Shown here piece after piece: positions 7,778 to 16,083 of a stretch of 42,819 nucleotides of DNA. The stretch is taken from assembly GCA_030017685.1 (NCBI GenBank), contig JASEHH010000022.1, positions 1 through 42,819 of the forward strand, written 5' to 3'. Position numbers and translations under genes: made by a program. The notes below the pieces were generated by a model that saw only the letters and a list, made by a program, of their open reading frames with translations, was not told the DNA's origin and did no database searches. The stretch is from Thermodesulfobacteriota bacterium (GTDB lineage Bacteria > Desulfobacterota > BSN033 > UBA1163). Position 1 is the first letter of the stretch; every line of letters starts with the position of its first letter.

Positions 7778-10069
7778 ATGCAAGACTTCATCAATATTGG
7801 AAAGCGAATTCCCAAGATGGATGCAGAGGAGAAGGTCACCGGCAAAGCGATCTATATTCATGACCTCAAGGTTCCCGGAATGCTTTACGGGAAAATCCTC
7901 TACAGCCCTCATCCCCACGCAAAAATATTGAGGATCGACACCTCTGAGGCGGAAAGGCTTCCGGGGGTGAGGGCCGTTTTAACGGGCTATAACACGCCTC
8001 CTATTAAATTCGGATTCTATAAGGATAACCCCCCGCTCAAAGCCAATAAGGTCCGATCCTACCGCGATGAGGTTGCCGCTGTGGCTGCGATTGATCCGGA
8101 CATCGCTGAGGATGCCCTCAACCTCATCAGGGTCGAATACGAAATCCTTCCTGCCATCTTCGATCCGGAAGAGGCAATGAAAGAAGGGGCGCCCCTCATC
8201 CATGAAGAGCATTTGGGCGGAAAGGAGAAGAAACCGACCAATGTGCTCAATCTCCCCTGGAGATTGATAGCGGGAGACGTGGATGAGGCGCGAAAGAATT
8301 CGGACTATGTGGCGGAAGACCGTTTCAAAGTGACCTGGGTTGCTCACTGTTGTCTGGGAACGAGCGGATGCGTGGCACAGTTTGACCTGAAAAATAATCT
8401 CACAATGTATAGCAATACGCAGATCCCCTCCCTGGCACAGAAAGACTATCTCGATGCCCTCTCCGCCATGGGATTGCAGGGCAAGAAGGCCCGCGTGATC
8501 AAAGCCATGATTGGTGGGGGGTTTGGAAGCAAGCTCGACACCTACGCCTATGAATATATCGCCATCCTTTTAGCCCACAAGACCCGCAAACCCGTCAAGA
8601 TCATCTTCAGCCGTGAAGAAGAGTTTTTTGCCACTTCGCCCAGACAGCCAGCCATCATTCATATTGCTCAGGGTTGTACAAAAGATGGGAAACTGACTTT
8701 TCGCGACATCCGGATGACGCTCGACAATGGCGCCTATACCTCCTGGGGAGCAACTACGCCTTCGGTCATGATGATGCCCATCTCCTCCCTTTACAAAGTT
8801 CCCAATGTCCGCTATGTGGCGAAGTGCGTCTATACCAACAATACCTGGTCACAGGCCATGAGGGGATATGGAAATCCTCAGGCCACCTTTGCCATCGACT
8901 CCCAGATCGATATCCTTGCTGAAATGGCCGGAATCGATCCCCTGGACTTCAGAATGAGAAATGCCAATACGCCCGGAGAAGTCACCCCTCAGAATTTCAG
9001 GATCAACACCTGCGGCCTGAGGGAATGCATCGATGTGGTGGCTCAAAAGTTAGACTGGCGGCAGAACCGGGGGAGAAGAGATGGAAGAGGCATTGGGATG
9101 GCATCGATGATCCATGTGGGCGGAGGCGCCCGGGTCTATAAATCAGACGGTTGCGGGACGATTATCAAGATCGATGATTTCGGAACGGTCAATGTCATCA
9201 CCGGCGCCACCGATATGGGACAGGGAGCCGATACGGTCATTGCCCAGATCGTCGCCGAAGAACTCGGAGTGAGAGTAGAGGATGTGGTTGTCACCCATAC
9301 CGATACGGATATCTGCCCATGGGATGTGGGAGCCCATGCCAGCCGGACGACCTTTGTGGCCGGAAATTCAGCCAGGGGCGCCGCAAAAAAAGTGAAGGAA
9401 CAGCTTCTCGAGGTGGCGGCCAAATCCCTTGGCGAAAACCCTGAAAATCTGGATATCCGTGATCGGACCATCTTCTCAAAGAACGATCCGGAGAAGAAAT
9501 CCCCCTTAGGAAAAATATTGAGGGCCGCCCACTATGCCGCAGGCGGGAAAATGGTGATGGCTGAACATTTCTACGATCCTCCCAATGAAAACCTCGATAA
9601 GGAATTCAAGGGAAATCTTTCGGTCACCTATGCCTACGGGACACACGGTGTTGAGGTTGAGGTGGACAAAGAGACAGGTCAGGTTAAGATCCTGAAATAT
9701 ATTGCCGCTCACGATGTGGGCAGGGCGATCAACCCCATGCTTCTTGAAGGTCAGGTTTACGGAGGAGCAACGATGGGAATCGGCTATGCCCTGACCGAGA
9801 GGCTCATCTTACAGGATGGTAAGGTGATGAATCCGAACTTCCTCGACTATAAGATGCTAACGGCGAAGGATGTCCCCAATATCGAGCCCATCGTAGTCGA
9901 AACAGATGATCAATTCGGACCTTTCGGCGCCAAAGGCATTGGGGAGCCAGGCCTGGTCCCCACAGCGCCCGCCATTGCTAATGCTATTTATGATGCGGTA
10001 GGGGTGAGAATTAAAGACCTCCCCATCACTCCTGAAAAGGTGCTGGCCGCGTTGAAAGAGAAGAAATAG
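7778..10069 (+). CDS. Molybdenum hydroxylase, molybdopterin-binding large subunit (xanthine dehydrogenase family)
   Basis: From the ATG at 7778 (GGGAGG six bases upstream) the product is 763 residues. An upstream extension would only translate the S23 array. The substrate-binding/Mo-cofactor motifs are IGGGFGSK (245-252), RGYGNPQ (362-368), GATDMGQGAD (477-485), and the catalytic base region GAKGIGEPG with E723. The C-terminus GVRIKDLPITPEKVL is typical of xanthine-dehydrogenase/hydroxybenzoyl-CoA-reductase-like enzymes. The CO-dehydrogenase AYRCSFR loop is absent, so it is not a CO oxidiser. Where relatives have a LEP motif after the AH pair, it reads AHCCLGTSGCVA (189-200). It probably hydroxylates or reduces an aromatic or heterocyclic substrate; which one is unknown. 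Confidence 0.93.
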   Translation: MQDFINIGKRIPKMDAEEKVTGKAIYIHDLKVPGMLYGKILYSPHPHAKILRIDTSEAERLPGVRAVLTGYNTPPIKFGFYKDNPPLKANKVRSYRDEVAAVAAIDPDIAEDALNLIRVEYEILPAIFDPEEAMKEGAPLIHEEHLGGKEKKPTNVLNLPWRLIAGDVDEARKNSDYVAEDRFKVTWVAHCCLGTSGCVAQFDLKNNLTMYSNTQIPSLAQKDYLDALSAMGLQGKKARVIKAMIGGGFGSKLDTYAYEYIAILLAHKTRKPVKIIFSREEEFFATSPRQPAIIHIAQGCTKDGKLTFRDIRMTLDNGAYTSWGATTPSVMMMPISSLYKVPNVRYVAKCVYTNNTWSQAMRGYGNPQATFAIDSQIDILAEMAGIDPLDFRMRNANTPGEVTPQNFRINTCGLRECIDVVAQKLDWRQNRGRRDGRGIGMASMIHVGGGARVYKSDGCGTIIKIDDFGTVNVITGATDMGQGADTVIAQIVAEELGVRVEDVVVTHTDTDICPWDVGAHASRTTFVAGNSARGAAKKVKEQLLEVAAKSLGENPENLDIRDRTIFSKNDPEKKSPLGKILRAAHYAAGGKMVMAEHFYDPPNENLDKEFKGNLSVTYAYGTHGVEVEVDKETGQVKILKYIAAHDVGRAINPMLLEGQVYGGATMGIGYALTERLILQDGKVMNPNFLDYKMLTAKDVPNIEPIVVETDDQFGPFGAKGIGEPGLVPTAPAIANAIYDAVGVRIKDLPITPEKVLAALKEKK

Positions 10070-10554
10070 AAGAAGTCAGGAGTCAGAATTCAGAAGGCAG
10101 AATGAAAAGATCTCCGGCCAAGTCATTTCAAGATTTGATCGTTTGGCAAAAAGCGCATCACTTTATATTATCTATTTACAAATTCACTGAAAATTTTCCA
10201 AAAAGTGAAACATATGGATTAACATTGCAATTAAAGAGAGCAGCCATTTCCATTCCCGCTAATATCGCAGAAGGCTTCAAAAAAAAGACGAAACCAGATA
10301 AGGCTCGTTTTATGAATATTGCACAGGGTTCTCTTGAAGAATGCCGGTATTATTTGATTCTTGCCAAAGACCTCGGGTATGGTGATACAGAAGCCTTAGT
10401 GTCCCAGATTGAAGAAGTCAGCAAAATCTTGGAGTCTTATTCTTCCGTCATTCTGTCTTCCAGCTCTTGACTACTATCTCCTGACTCCTGACTTCTGGCT
10501 CCTGTCTTGTGGCTCCTGCCTCCTGTCTTCTGACTCCTGTCTCCTGACTTCTTC
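10069..10554. mobile_element. S23 cassette 2: four-helix-bundle gene with inverted word arrays
   Basis: The left array (10069-10101) reads AGAAGTCAGGAGTCAGAATT-like words. The right array (about 10440-10554) is a long series of CTCCTGACTCCTGACTTC, CTCCTGTCTTGTGG and CTCCTGCCTCCTG words ending GACTTCTTC. Its reverse complement begins GAAGAAGTCAGGAG, the same as the left end. The unit is about 7-8 bp and degenerate. It starts immediately at the stop codon of the Mo-hydroxylase large subunit. Confidence 0.78.
10102..10470 (+). CDS. Four-helix bundle protein (S23 family), copy 2
   Basis: The product is 122 residues with the classical S23 opening SFQDLIVWQKAHHFILSIY and central motif RAAISIPANIAEGF (about residues 46-59), followed by GSLEECRYYLILAKDLGY. 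These are the hallmark helices of the family. The last residues (SSVILSSSS) are encoded by the right-hand word array, so the true ancestral C-terminus may be shorter. The start overlaps the left array (GGCAGAATG) with no strong ribosome-binding site. It lies downstream of the enzyme operon and upstream of a kinase, with no functional link visible. Function is unknown. Confidence 0.88.
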   Translation: MKRSPAKSFQDLIVWQKAHHFILSIYKFTENFPKSETYGLTLQLKRAAISIPANIAEGFKKKTKPDKARFMNIAQGSLEECRYYLILAKDLGYGDTEALVSQIEEVSKILESYSSVILSSSS

Positions 10555-10851
10555 TTTCCCATCTTTGTGCAAAATTGTCATTTTTTTGGCAAAATTGTCA
10601 TAAATTATCCACTTTTAGGCGCATCAACCCTGCCAAACAATCTATTCACCCTGCTCCTCTAAAATCTTAAAACATATTTAATATCAAATAGATAGAAATA
10701 ATATCTGATATTTTATGAAAATTTGGAGCAATTTGGAACAAAACTTGCTGTTTTACTACTTCTTAGGAAATTCTATGGTCTCGGTAAGGTAAATTACGAT
10801 GGGGAAAAAACCGAACAGAGTCACTTACAGAAACCAGAAGGGGAAAGAAAT
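10471..10851. promoter_or_regulatory. Intergenic region before the hybrid kinase: word array, direct repeat and A+T-rich stretch
   Basis: The first 85 bases are the right array of S23 cassette 2. Then GCAAAATTGTCAT occurs twice in direct orientation (10569-10581 and 10589-10601), exactly 20 bp apart, about two helical turns. This suggests paired regulator sites. From 10660 to 10740 the DNA is very A+T-rich with an imperfect AATATC/GATATT dyad, and probably contains the kinase promoter, but I see no clean -35/-10. An in-frame TTG at 10723 exists but is a poor start. Confidence 0.4.
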
Positions 10852-13800
10852 ATGTCAACCCAAAATTTTAAAAGAAAAAAGATGAAAATCCATTTGTTAG
10901 ATCAGAAAAAAACACTATCGTCCAAAAACTCGGCCATCACCCTCCCCCTACCCACCGAACAGACCAGCAAGCAGGAGGAGGATGCACTGCGGGAAGCCGA
11001 ACGTTTTCTAACCAATATCTTTACAAGTATACAGGACGGTATCAGTATCCTTGATAATGATATGAACATTATTCGTGTCAACCAGGCAATGGAACAGTGG
11101 TATTCACACACCATGCCACTCATCGGAAAGAAATGCTATGAAGCCTACCACGGTCGAACCGAACGGTGTGAAATTTGTCCAACACACCAAACGATTAGCA
11201 CAGGGAAACCTGCTTACGAGATTGTTCCAAAGACGGGATCAGGTGGAGAAATTGTTGGATGGCTTGATCTCTATAGTTTCCCCCTCATCGACAAAGCAAC
11301 TGAGAAAATGACAGGTGTAATTGAATATGTCCGGGATATCACCGAGCGGAAGCAAGCGGAGGATGAACTCCTAAGGAGTGAGGAGGAGGCGAAACGGCTG
11401 GCTCAAGAGAATGCGATTATGGCAGAAATTGGGCGAATCATTAGTTCAACATTGAACATCGAAGAGATTTACGAGCGGTTCTCCGAAGAGGTGCGCAAGT
11501 TCATCCCTTTCGAACGGATTGCAATCAATACCATCAATCCAAAGGATAATACTTTCAACATTGCCTATGCTATGGGTCTCGAGATTCCGGAACGACGCCA
11601 AGGGGCCATCATTCCAATACAGGGTACACTTACTGAAGAAATCATAAACACAAAATCGAGCCTCCTCATTAAAACAGAAAATCGTGCTGAGGTGGCAGAA
11701 CTTTTCCCCAAGCTTTTACCTGCATTTGATGTTGGATTTCGATCTATGATATCCGCCCCCTTGATTTCTAAAGATCGAGTCATTGGCGTCCTTCATCTTC
11801 GTTCAAAAAAACCAAATGCCTACACAGAAAAAGATCTCGCTCTTGCCGAGAGAGTAGGCAACCATATCTCCGGCGCCATTGCAAACTCACTTCTCTTCAA
11901 TGAAATAATGCAGGCAGAGGAGGCACTGCGTGAAAGCGAAGAGAAATACAGAACTATCCTCGAGAACATTGCAGACGGTTATTATGAAGTTGATATTGCC
12001 GGCAATTTTACCCTTTTTAATGTTTCAATCTGCCATCTTCTCGGATACTCAAAAGATGAATTGTTGGGAATGAATAACCGTGAATATATGGATCAAGAAA
12101 ATGCGAAAAAATTGTATCAGGCCTTTAATAGAGTCTATAGAACAGGGGTCCCCTCTAAAGTATTCGATTGGGAGATCATCAGAAAAGATGGGACAAAACG
12201 ATATATCGAATCCTCTATATCCTTAATAAAGAATCCAAATGCTCAACCGAATGGCTTTCGTGGCATTGTTCGGGACATCACCGAACGTAAGAAATTTGAA
12301 GAAACCCTTGCCCGAAGTGAAGAACGTTATCGAACACTGGTTGAAGAGAGTTTCGACGGCATTTTCATTCAAAAGGGGTTTAATATCATCTTTGCAAACC
12401 GTCGCCTGCATGAAATGCTTGGTTATGGCGAAGGCGAATTGGAAGGTCTTGATCATTGGCTTGTTTACCATCCTGACTATCAGGCTCTTACGCGGGAAAG
12501 AGCGCGTGCGCGTATGCGAGGAGAGTCAGTCCCCTCCACCTATGAAGTAAAATTTCTTCGGAAAGATGGTTCGTCATTCTGGGGAGAGATACATGCCAAA
12601 GTTATCAAATATTTAGGAGAACCAGGCATCCAGGTCTGGGCCAGAGATATCAGCGAACGCAAACAAGCCGAGGAGACTCTGCATGCTGAGAAGGAAAGAT
12701 TGCGTTCTTTATCAGAAAGTGCCCCCTTTGGAATGGCGATGATCGATAAGGATGGCGCCTTCAAATATATTAACTCCAAATTTAAAGAGCTGTTTGGATA
12801 CGATCTAAACGATGTCCCGGATGGTAAAACCTGGTTCAGGAAAGCATACCCTGCCCCCGACTATAGACATCATGTCATTTCTACATGGCTGAACGATTTA
12901 GCAAGTTCAAAGTCAGGAGAAAAGAGGCCCAGAGTCTTTACCGCCAGATGCAAAGATGGATCTGAAAAGATCGTCAATTTCATATCTGTTCAATTGGAGG
13001 CGGGCGAAAATCTATTGACCTGTGAGGATATTACCGAAAAGGTGAAGGCGGATGAGGCTATAAAAAAACTATCTCAAGAAAACGCCATAGTGGCGGAGAT
13101 TGGTCGTATCATCAGCTCTTCATTAAACATCGAGGAAATTTACGACCGCTTCGCTGAAGAAGTGCAAAGTCTCATCCCTTTCGACAGGATTGCAATTAAT
13201 ATTACCAATTTCAAGAACAATACTGTTACGGTTGTTTATGCACTTGGACTCGATGTGCCAGACCGTCGCATTGGGGATATCTTTCCTTTAGCCGGGTCGG
13301 TTAATGACTATCTCATGCAAACCCGGTCAAGTCTTCTCATCCTCATCAAAGATGATAACGATATTCAAAAAGTTACAGCTACGTTGCCTAATCTTCTCCC
13401 CCATTTTCAATCAGGAATTCGATCGTTGATTTCAGTCCCATTGCTTGCAAAAGATACTGTAATTGGGGTTCTTCATCTTCGATCATTACAGGAGAACGCT
13501 TATTCCGAAGTAGATCTGAGGTTGGCGGAAAGGGTGGGCAATCAGATCGCTGGCGCTATTGCCAATGTCCAATTGTTTAAAGAGCTTATGCAAGCAGAAG
13601 AGGATAAAATTGCCATTCAGGAGCAGCTTCGGCAGTCCCAGAAGATGGAGGCCATCGGAGGGCTGGCCGGGGGCATTGCCCATGATTTTAACAACCTCCT
13701 CACCGTCATCAAGGGTTATGCAGAACTTTCCTGCCTTGTATTAGATACAAGCGATCCATTGCGGGGGAATATCGAAGAAATTTTGAAGGCGTCGGAACGC

Positions 13801-14784
13801 GCCACCAATCTCACACGCCAGCTTCTGGCTTTCAGCCGCCGCCAGATTCTCGACTTCAAGGTCATCAATCTCAATACCCTGTTGAAAGACTTGGATAGGA
13901 TGCTTCACCGTATTCTGGGTGAGGACATTGATCTGGTCTATCACTTTTCCGAAGACATTGGAAAGGTGAAGACCGATCCGGGTCAGATCGAGCAGGTGAT
14001 CCTCAATCTCGCGGTCAATGCAAGGGATGCCATGCCATCCGGGGGAAAACTGACCATTGAAACATTAAATATAAAACTTTCGGAAGCTTATGCTCAAACC
14101 CATATGGAAGTAACCCCCGACAATTATGTGATGCTTTCGGTGAGCGATAGTGGCGCCGGAATAACCCCCGAGGTCAGAGAACGAATATTTGAACCATTCT
14201 TCACCACCAAAGAGAAAGGGAAAGGAACAGGGTTGGGGTTATCGACTGTCTATGGGATTGTGAAGCAGAGCGGTGGAAATATATATTGCTACAGTGAACC
14301 AGGTTTTGGAACGACATTCAAAATCTACCTCCCGAGAGTGGAAGAGGAAGAAGATAATCTGCAACGGAAAGACCTCGACATTTCCCTTTTAACAGGAAAC
14401 GAAACCATCCTCCTTGCAGAAGATGAGCAATCGGTTCGTGAGCTGGCGGCTCGAATTCTGCGCGATAGGGGATATCAAGTATATGAAGCCCCTGATGGAA
14501 AAGAAGCTTTAAATATGGCCCAAGGCCATCCTGAGAGAAAATTTCATCTTTTGCTTACCGATGTGGTGATGCCCGGGATGAGCGGTAAGGAGTTAGCAGA
14601 TCGTTTAAAACTTTCAACGCCTGATATCAAGGTTCTCTTTATCTCGGGTTATACGGATAATTTCATTGTGCACCATGGCGTGCTGGATAAAGGAGTCAAT
14701 TTCATTCAAAAACCTTTCTCCACGGAAAGCCTCACACGCAAAGTCAGAGAGGTGCTGGACCGGCAGCCCAAGATGGGGAGGTAG
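10852..14784 (+). CDS. Hybrid sensor histidine kinase with four PAS, two GAF and a receiver domain
   Basis: From the ATG at 10852 (GGGGAAAG upstream) the product is 1310 residues and has no membrane segment, so it is cytoplasmic. Order: PAS1 (about 46-164, with a C-x-x-C-type motif RCEICPTH), GAF1 (183-349), PAS2 (360-483), PAS3 (486-603), PAS4 (613-729), GAF2 (736-906), HisKA (926-1000, phospho-acceptor H944 in AHDFNNLL), HATPase (1041-1160, [34 protein letters not shown]) and REC (1183-1306, D1237 in [12 protein letters not shown]). GAF1 and GAF2 are clear internal duplicates, sharing the core [20 protein letters not shown]. The last residues are encoded by the S23 cassette 3 left array. 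The ligand is unknown. Confidence 0.93.
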   Translation: MSTQNFKRKKMKIHLLDQKKTLSSKNSAITLPLPTEQTSKQEEDALREAERFLTNIFTSIQDGISILDNDMNIIRVNQAMEQWYSHTMPLIGKKCYEAYHGRTERCEICPTHQTISTGKPAYEIVPKTGSGGEIVGWLDLYSFPLIDKATEKMTGVIEYVRDITERKQAEDELLRSEEEAKRLAQENAIMAEIGRIISSTLNIEEIYERFSEEVRKFIPFERIAINTINPKDNTFNIAYAMGLEIPERRQGAIIPIQGTLTEEIINTKSSLLIKTENRAEVAELFPKLLPAFDVGFRSMISAPLISKDRVIGVLHLRSKKPNAYTEKDLALAERVGNHISGAIANSLLFNEIMQAEEALRESEEKYRTILENIADGYYEVDIAGNFTLFNVSICHLLGYSKDELLGMNNREYMDQENAKKLYQAFNRVYRTGVPSKVFDWEIIRKDGTKRYIESSISLIKNPNAQPNGFRGIVRDITERKKFEETLARSEERYRTLVEESFDGIFIQKGFNIIFANRRLHEMLGYGEGELEGLDHWLVYHPDYQALTRERARARMRGESVPSTYEVKFLRKDGSSFWGEIHAKVIKYLGEPGIQVWARDISERKQAEETLHAEKERLRSLSESAPFGMAMIDKDGAFKYINSKFKELFGYDLNDVPDGKTWFRKAYPAPDYRHHVISTWLNDLASSKSGEKRPRVFTARCKDGSEKIVNFISVQLEAGENLLTCEDITEKVKADEAIKKLSQENAIVAEIGRIISSSLNIEEIYDRFAEEVQSLIPFDRIAINITNFKNNTVTVVYALGLDVPDRRIGDIFPLAGSVNDYLMQTRSSLLILIKDDNDIQKVTATLPNLLPHFQSGIRSLISVPLLAKDTVIGVLHLRSLQENAYSEVDLRLAERVGNQIAGAIANVQLFKELMQAEEDKIAIQEQLRQSQKMEAIGGLAGGIAHDFNNLLTVIKGYAELSCLVLDTSDPLRGNIEEILKASERATNLTRQLLAFSRRQILDFKVINLNTLLKDLDRMLHRILGEDIDLVYHFSEDIGKVKTDPGQIEQVILNLAVNARDAMPSGGKLTIETLNIKLSEAYAQTHMEVTPDNYVMLSVSDSGAGITPEVRERIFEPFFTTKEKGKGTGLGLSTVYGIVKQSGGNIYCYSEPGFGTTFKIYLPRVEEEEDNLQRKDLDISLLTGNETILLAEDEQSVRELAARILRDRGYQVYEAPDGKEALNMAQGHPERKFHLLLTDVVMPGMSGKELADRLKLSTPDIKVLFISGYTDNFIVHHGVLDKGVNFIQKPFSTESLTRKVREVLDRQPKMGR

Positions 14785-15344
14785 GGGGATGGGGAAATAA
14801 GGAGATAAGGAGTTGGGGAGATGGGGTGATGAAAAGAAAGATGGGAAGATTGGGAGATAAGGAGATGGGGGGATAAAAATAATGGAAAAGAAATTGGTTC
14901 GAACGCATCATGATTTGGAAGTTTACCAAATGGCTTTTGAAGCAGCCATGAAAATATTTCAGGAAAGTAAGTCTTTCCCCAGCGAAGAAAGATATTCGTT
15001 GACTGACCAGGTTCGCAGGTCATCAAGGTCCGTTTGTGCTAACCTATCAGAAGCCTGGAGAAAAAGAAGGTATGAAGCCTCCTTCGTAAGCAAACTAAGT
15101 GACGCTGAAGCAGAAGCCGCTGAAACCCAGGTTTGGTTGGAGTTTGCTTTAAAATGTGGTTATCTCAGTGAAAATATCATGCAAGAATTATCAGTCGATT
15201 ACGACAATATTCTGGGGAAGATTGTTAGTTTGATTAATAATCCTCAACAATGGTTGCTACCAGGGGCTAAACGACGTTGAATGGTTTGATGGGATGGGGT
15301 GGACGGCTCCCTATCTTCCTATCTCCCCATCACCCCATTTTTAA
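14769..15344. mobile_element. S23 cassette 3: four-helix-bundle gene with inverted word arrays
   Basis: The left array (14769-14880) consists of GGGGAGATGGGGTGATG, GGAGATAAGGAGTTGGGG and similar words. The right array (15289-15344) includes CTTCCTATCTCCCCATC and CACCCC, the same words inverted. The left array overlaps the end of the kinase gene, whose last codons and stop (GGGGAGGTAG) look array-derived. Confidence 0.75.
14882..15280 (+). CDS. Four-helix bundle protein (S23 family), copy 3
   Basis: The product is 132 residues. It opens THHDLEVYQMAFEAAMKIF, which is the family's helix 1, followed by ERYSLTDQVRRSSRSVCANLSEAW, helix 2 with the S-V-x-A-N-x-x-E-A-W core. The third helix AEAEAAETQVWLEFALKCGYL is diagnostic of the 'DLEVY...ANLSEAWRKRRY' subfamily. 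No catalytic motif is known. It lies between a kinase and a small DNA-binding gene, inside its own inverted array. It is clearly diverged from copies 1, 2 and 4, so these are not recent tandem duplicates. Confidence 0.88.
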   Translation: MEKKLVRTHHDLEVYQMAFEAAMKIFQESKSFPSEERYSLTDQVRRSSRSVCANLSEAWRKRRYEASFVSKLSDAEAEAAETQVWLEFALKCGYLSENIMQELSVDYDNILGKIVSLINNPQQWLLPGAKRR

Positions 15345-15369
15345 AGAAAGGCAAGGTGAAGCAAAAATG

Positions 15370-15417
15370 AATAAACATTCCGCATTCCGCAATCCGCATT
15401 CCGCAATCCAAACGAGG
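15370..15417. repeat. ATTCCGC word array without an S23 gene
   Basis: The stretch contains CATTCCGCATTCCGCAATCC and CGCATTCCGCAATCCAAACG, direct degenerate words of 7-8 bp in the same style as the S23 arrays. It precedes the helix-turn-helix gene and would be translated if the upstream ATG at 15367 were used. Confidence 0.6.
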
Positions 15418-15423
15418 GAAATC

Positions 15424-15594
15424 ATGACCCCTCGGGAAGCGGCTGAATATCTGAGCATTCATGTACGGACCATCTATCGCCTAGTAAAAAACGGAGAGAT
15501 CCCGTGCCGCAAGGTTGGAGGAAGCTGGCGATTCAAGAAGGATGCCTTGGATGAATGGCTGTCGGGGAGAGAAAATCTAAAGGAAAAACAATAA
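15424..15594 (+). CDS. Helix-turn-helix DNA-binding protein, excisionase/MerR-like family
   Basis: From the ATG at 15424 (GAGGGA five bases upstream) the product is 56 residues. It begins MTPREAAEYLSIHVRTIYRL, then GEIPCRKVGGSWRFKKDALDEWL, the complete excisionase-type winged-helix motif. An ATG at 15367 would add residues encoded by an ATTCCGC word array and is less likely. Such small proteins bind DNA; in environmental genomes they often sit next to kinases and response regulators and need not be phage excisionases. There is no integrase in the window, so the role may be transcriptional. It could regulate the adjacent signalling genes or recognise a repeat; this is speculation. Confidence 0.82.
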   Translation: MTPREAAEYLSIHVRTIYRLVKNGEIPCRKVGGSWRFKKDALDEWLSGRENLKEKQ

Positions 15595-15600
15595 AAAAAA

Positions 15601-16040
15601 GGGGCCAAGGGTTCGAGGTCTCAAGGTTTCAAGGAAGGTAAAAGATGCTTAAAAATTATAAAGAATTAAAGGTATGGCAGAAAGCTTATCAACTTTGCTT
15701 AGAAATATACAGGATGACAAAGGTTTTTCCTAAAGAAGAGAGGTATGGACTGACTTCTCAAATTAGAAGAGCTGCCGTATCGGTTCCCTCTAATATCGCG
15801 GAGGGGTATGGAAGGAAAACAATAGGAGAATATGTCCATGCATTGTATATTGCCTACGGTTCTAACTGCGAATTGGAGACACAAATTTTATTATCAGCTG
15901 ATTTGGGATTTATCGATTCTGATCATTTTAAAAACCTTCAAAATAATGTGGGAGAGGTTGAAAGAATGCTTAAAGGGCTCATTAAATCTCTGGGTAATAA
16001 AACTTGAACCCATGAACCCTTGAAACCTTGGACCCTTAAA
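15601..16040. mobile_element. S23 cassette 4: four-helix-bundle gene with inverted word arrays
   Basis: The left array (15601-15640) reads AAGGGTTCGAGG, TCTCAAGGTTTCAAGG. The right array (16003-16040) reads CTTGAACCCATGAACCC, TTGAAACCTTGGACCC, the inverse words. The right array also supplies the stop codon of the gene. The same word family forms the gene-less array at 18479-18569. Confidence 0.8.
15645..16007 (+). CDS. Four-helix bundle protein (S23 family), copy 4
   Basis: The product is 120 residues with the canonical sequence pattern: NYKELKVWQKAYQLCLEIYR, then RYGLTSQIRRAAVSVPSNIA with EGYGR, and the C-terminal EVERMLKGLIKSL. It is the most typical family member here. A GGAAGG sequence lies 8 bases before the ATG. 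It lies directly before a REC-kinase gene, but the inverted word arrays on either side indicate an independent cassette. No biochemical function is established for free-standing members. Confidence 0.92.
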   Translation: MLKNYKELKVWQKAYQLCLEIYRMTKVFPKEERYGLTSQIRRAAVSVPSNIAEGYGRKTIGEYVHALYIAYGSNCELETQILLSADLGFIDSDHFKNLQNNVGEVERMLKGLIKSLGNKT

Positions 16041-16083
16041 TCGCTGTTACTTATTGGGCGACTCTTAGGAATGAGGCGTGCAG

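Noticed and set aside
7778-10069. Aerobic CO dehydrogenase large subunit
   Set aside because: The CoxL active-site loop AYRCSFR is absent; the protein instead has the general xanthine-dehydrogenase-family motifs.
10440-10554. Possible CRISPR or simple satellite array
   Set aside because: Words are 7-8 bp and degenerate with no spacers, and they occur as inverse arrays around a gene; no cas gene is present.
10585-10603. Sigma54 promoter (TGGC...)
   Set aside because: TGGCAAAATTGTCAT lacks the GC of the -12 element at the required spacing; it is better explained as part of a direct repeat.
15424-15594. Prophage or integrative element marked by an excisionase
   Set aside because: No integrase, attachment sites or phage genes; this HTH family is common outside phages.
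7347-16007. A diversity-generating retroelement, because S23 proteins resemble Avd
   Set aside because: No reverse transcriptase, template repeat or variable C-type-lectin gene is present in the window.
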